A DNA stretch of 31,763 nucleotides, taken from assembly GCA_027596195.1 (NCBI GenBank), contig JADGJG010000202.1, forward strand, positions 1-31,763. Reading direction: 5' to 3'. This document shows positions 31,248 to 31,763 of this stretch, piece after piece. The first letter of the stretch is position 1. The number at the start of each line of letters is the position of its first letter. The position numbers and the translations under genes are program-made. The notes below the pieces were generated by a model. The model was given only the letters and a program-made list of their open reading frames with translations, had not been told where the DNA came from and did not search any database. Source of the stretch: Podochytrium sp. JEL0797. Its lineage: Eukaryota > Chytridiomycota > Chytridiomycetes > Chytridiales > Chytriomycetaceae.

Positions 31248-31763
31248 ATGGCCGATGCCGAGCGTCACCGTCTTGTCTATGTTCCTGTCGAAGACTCATG
31301 GACGGCTTTGGGCGCGCCTTCTGGTGCGAGAGCCAGGCTGCGGTCGTCCGTGACTGTGCTTAACGACGAAAATGCCAATCTAACGGAACCAATACGGAGG
31401 AGCGAGAGAATGTCGATGGCTCCTGTGGAGTATTTTAAGGGGGAGAAGCCTATTTATGTGATGAAGCGGAGTGGGTCTGGCTGCAGTAAGTCACTTTCCC
31501 CCCCATCTTTGTTTGATCGCGCGTAGGGTTCGGAAGTATACACGTATAGTGACGTTTGGTATACAAATTATACGTGTATAGTGTGTAGTATACTGTACAG
31601 TATACAGATAGGACAGAGGAATAGAGAAGATTTCGAATAATCACTATCAAAATCACTTGCATTTCCAGACATGATATCAACAATATTCGCCTCCTTGGTT
31701 CTTACTTTGGCATTTGCATACATAATCACCAGCCCAGCAGCCTTCTCGGTCGAGAGCCGATTG
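31248..31763 (+). CDS. Second CENP-C-motif gene, 5' part only
   Basis: First exon 31248-31485, 79 codons from the ATG plus one base. Near its end it reads RRSERMSMAPVEYFKGEKPI and then YVMKRSGSGC, which aligns with the CENP-C motif of the upstream gene (APVEYWKGDHVKYEMRR, then GC). The DNA is also similar (GGCTCCTGTGGAGTATT shared). A 5' splice site GTAAGT follows in phase 1, the same place and phase as in CENP-C. The best 3' site in the window (31668) makes a 183-nt intron and would join to a hydrophobic segment beginning MISTIFASLVL, unlike the CENP-C continuation; that segment could be another gene. The Mif2 N-terminal block is absent. The gene is cut by the window end. It is probably a partial duplicate of CENP-C, active or decaying. 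Confidence 0.6.
31537..31580. repeat. 12-base inverted repeat
   Basis: TATACACGTATA at 31537-31548 is the exact reverse complement of TATACGTGTATA at 31569-31580, separated by 20 bases. It lies in the probable intron of the second CENP-C-motif gene. Confidence 0.85.
31588..31605. repeat. 18-base perfect palindrome
   Basis: GTATACTGTACAGTATAC reads identically on both strands. It lies 7 bases after the inverted repeat at 31537-31580. Confidence 0.85.

Overview
The window comes from a nuclear genome of a zoosporic fungus, most likely a chytrid. Three things point there. Seven conserved genes carry 32 short GT-AG introns, 49-83 nt each. Their products include typical fungal proteins: a Pkc1-type kinase with HR1-C2-C1 architecture, a Mif2-type CENP-C, an Msc7-like aldehyde dehydrogenase and CBM18 chitin-binding domains. 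There is also a gene resembling the flagellar central-pair CLAMP/C1a-32 family, expected only in a fungus with a flagellated stage. The species is not determined.

Layout. 1-4391 (minus strand): a tandem array of small intronless genes of an unrecognised family with two subtypes, A (about 145 aa) and B (about 150 aa), plus one broken A copy and one B fragment. 4839-12014 (plus strand): three intron-containing genes, CLAMP-like flagellar protein, cyclin C and protein kinase C. 12258-18694 (plus): five tandem intronless genes, each an F-box-like N-terminus followed by plant-type leucine-rich repeats, with a decayed 5' relic between the first two. 18802-20872 (minus): membrane-anchored aldehyde dehydrogenase. 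21331-22497 (plus): a sixth, divergent F-box/LRR gene. 22669-23775 (minus): mitochondrial carrier of the thiamine-pyrophosphate type. 24327-25924 (minus): secreted CBM18 protein. 27227-30910 (plus): CENP-C/Mif2. 31248 to the window end (plus): the first exon of a second gene carrying a CENP-C motif.

Stable single-copy genes (cell-wall integrity kinase, Mediator cyclin, kinetochore scaffold, mitochondrial carrier) therefore alternate with two expanding families that have no introns. The families show active turnover: pseudogenes, relics, a duplicated promoter and a near-identical 3' half shared by two F-box/LRR neighbours. F-box/LRR proteins usually act as substrate adaptors of SCF ubiquitin ligases; the substrates here are unknown. 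The observations most worth following are the CENP-C-motif gene beside CENP-C, the A/B family, and the F-box/LRR family with its conserved linker.

All exon boundaries were derived by hand from splice consensus, reading-frame continuity and recalled family conservation. No database search was run.
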